Assembly (NCBI GenBank): GCA_009760855.2
Contig: WPIO01000010.1
Coordinates: 8,471,501-8,535,500, forward strand
Source of the DNA: Cristatella mucedo
Taxonomy: Eukaryota; Bryozoa; Phylactolaemata; Cristatellidae
Reading direction: 5' to 3'
DNA: 64,000 nucleotides
Positions 63,266 to 64,000 of this stretch are shown in pieces (position 1 is the stretch's first letter; every line of letters begins with the position of its first letter). A model generated the notes under the pieces. It made no database searches. It saw only the letters and a program-made list of their open reading frames with translations, and was not told where the DNA came from. The position numbers were made by a program, and so were the translations under genes.

Positions 63266-64000
63266 CTGAAAAGCATATATGAAGGTCATTGTCATATTTC
63301 GGGCAGTCAAAATACTCCAGAGCAAGATGCTGAAACTCATATTGCAATTCGCGGTTTCTTAGTTCACCTTTGACAGCCAGGAATCAAAGCCGTCGGATAC
63401 TCGCAACTTTAATAAAAGTGAGCCAACCAACCGATGCAAGGCAAGTTACAAGTAGCCAAAGTCAGATGAGCCACTCTAGTTTCAGAACTAAATCCCACAA
63501 TTCTAATGCAGAGATCTACTCTCTTCTGCTCCTGATTCTGTCCCATCTTTTAGCACCGTCCTGCTCAGCTGCCGCCATGCAATTCACTTTGAAAGCGCTT
63601 ACACTGTGAATTTAAATTGATTGCAAAAAGTCTCCAGTGCACACCTACTTTTCGACTTCGTGGCTTTGTAGAGTTATGAAAATAGCTTAATACAATGAAA
63701 ATTGGTCAAGATCACCTAATTAAAGGGCATACTTAATGGATTTCACCTACTCGCAGCAGGCAATACAGTATTATGTGCACCAGAGCTCAAACCAATGAGC
63801 TGGACTGTGAAGTGCGAGCTAAAAACAGCAACACAATACAAGTTAAATAAAATAAAGATAAAGCATTTAGTTGGCTCATTTATATAGCTGCAGGAGGGCC
63901 TCGGAAGTTTTCACGGTGCTCAACCAGTGGACAATAAGAATCGCCTTTAATAGCAATATTGGCAGCTCGTTCATGTCCTAGTGAGCCTTACATCAGTGGC
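63266..64000 (-). other. SLC6 intron running off the window
   Basis: No upstream SLC6 exon (TM6-7 region) is visible. Weak SINE B resemblance appears near 63860-63900 (TTGGCTCATTTATATAGCTG). Confidence 0.6.

Overview
This is animal nuclear DNA: split genes with GT-AG introns, long introns, tRNA-derived SINEs, decayed L2/CR1-type LINEs, long (GA)n microsatellites and CpG-rich promoter blocks. The lineage cannot be fixed from the sequence alone. A calponin-family gene with a CH-type domain and many CLIK repeats, together with L2-type retroposons, suggests an invertebrate bilaterian, but this is tentative. I assembled every gene by eye from protein-family similarity and matching splice phase.

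Layout. (1) 132-18431, minus: a complete ten-exon UCP4-type mitochondrial carrier (SLC25A27-like, 327 aa), whose first exon lies in a CpG-rich block at about 17.4-18.6 kb. (2) 18.4-24.2 kb: intergenic, repeat-rich. (3) 24228-27450, minus: a NOL12/Rrp17-type nucleolar rRNA-processing protein. (4) 27687-35133, plus: PSMD9/Nas2, the PDZ-containing proteasome assembly chaperone. NOL12 and PSMD9 are divergent, with 236 bp between their start codons. (5) 35570-39347, minus: a calponin/transgelin-family protein with nine tandem 39-residue CLIK repeats in one exon. It converges on PSMD9, and the two poly(A) signals are about 60 bp apart. Its 5' exons were not found. (6) 39.5-46.3 kb: LINE and SINE copies. 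(7) 46.5-51.7 kb: a 5-kb CpG-rich block with no recognised gene. (8) 51.7-55.6 kb: nothing recognised. (9) 55615-63265, minus: the 3' half of an SLC6 sodium-dependent transporter gene that runs off the right edge.

Repeats. Two LINE families (one ending in (ATT)n, the other in ATTAC repeats), two tRNA-derived SINE families, a 206-bp hAT-like MITE, a 16-bp minisatellite and several microsatellites account for most of the non-genic sequence. The (ATT)n LINE, SINE family A and many stand-alone fragments share one 3' tail that folds into a hairpin. Paired base changes between copies preserve that hairpin.

The genes are unrelated housekeeping, muscle or transport genes with no operon logic. The only evident coupling is the NOL12/PSMD9 shared promoter and the PSMD9/calponin convergent 3' ends.
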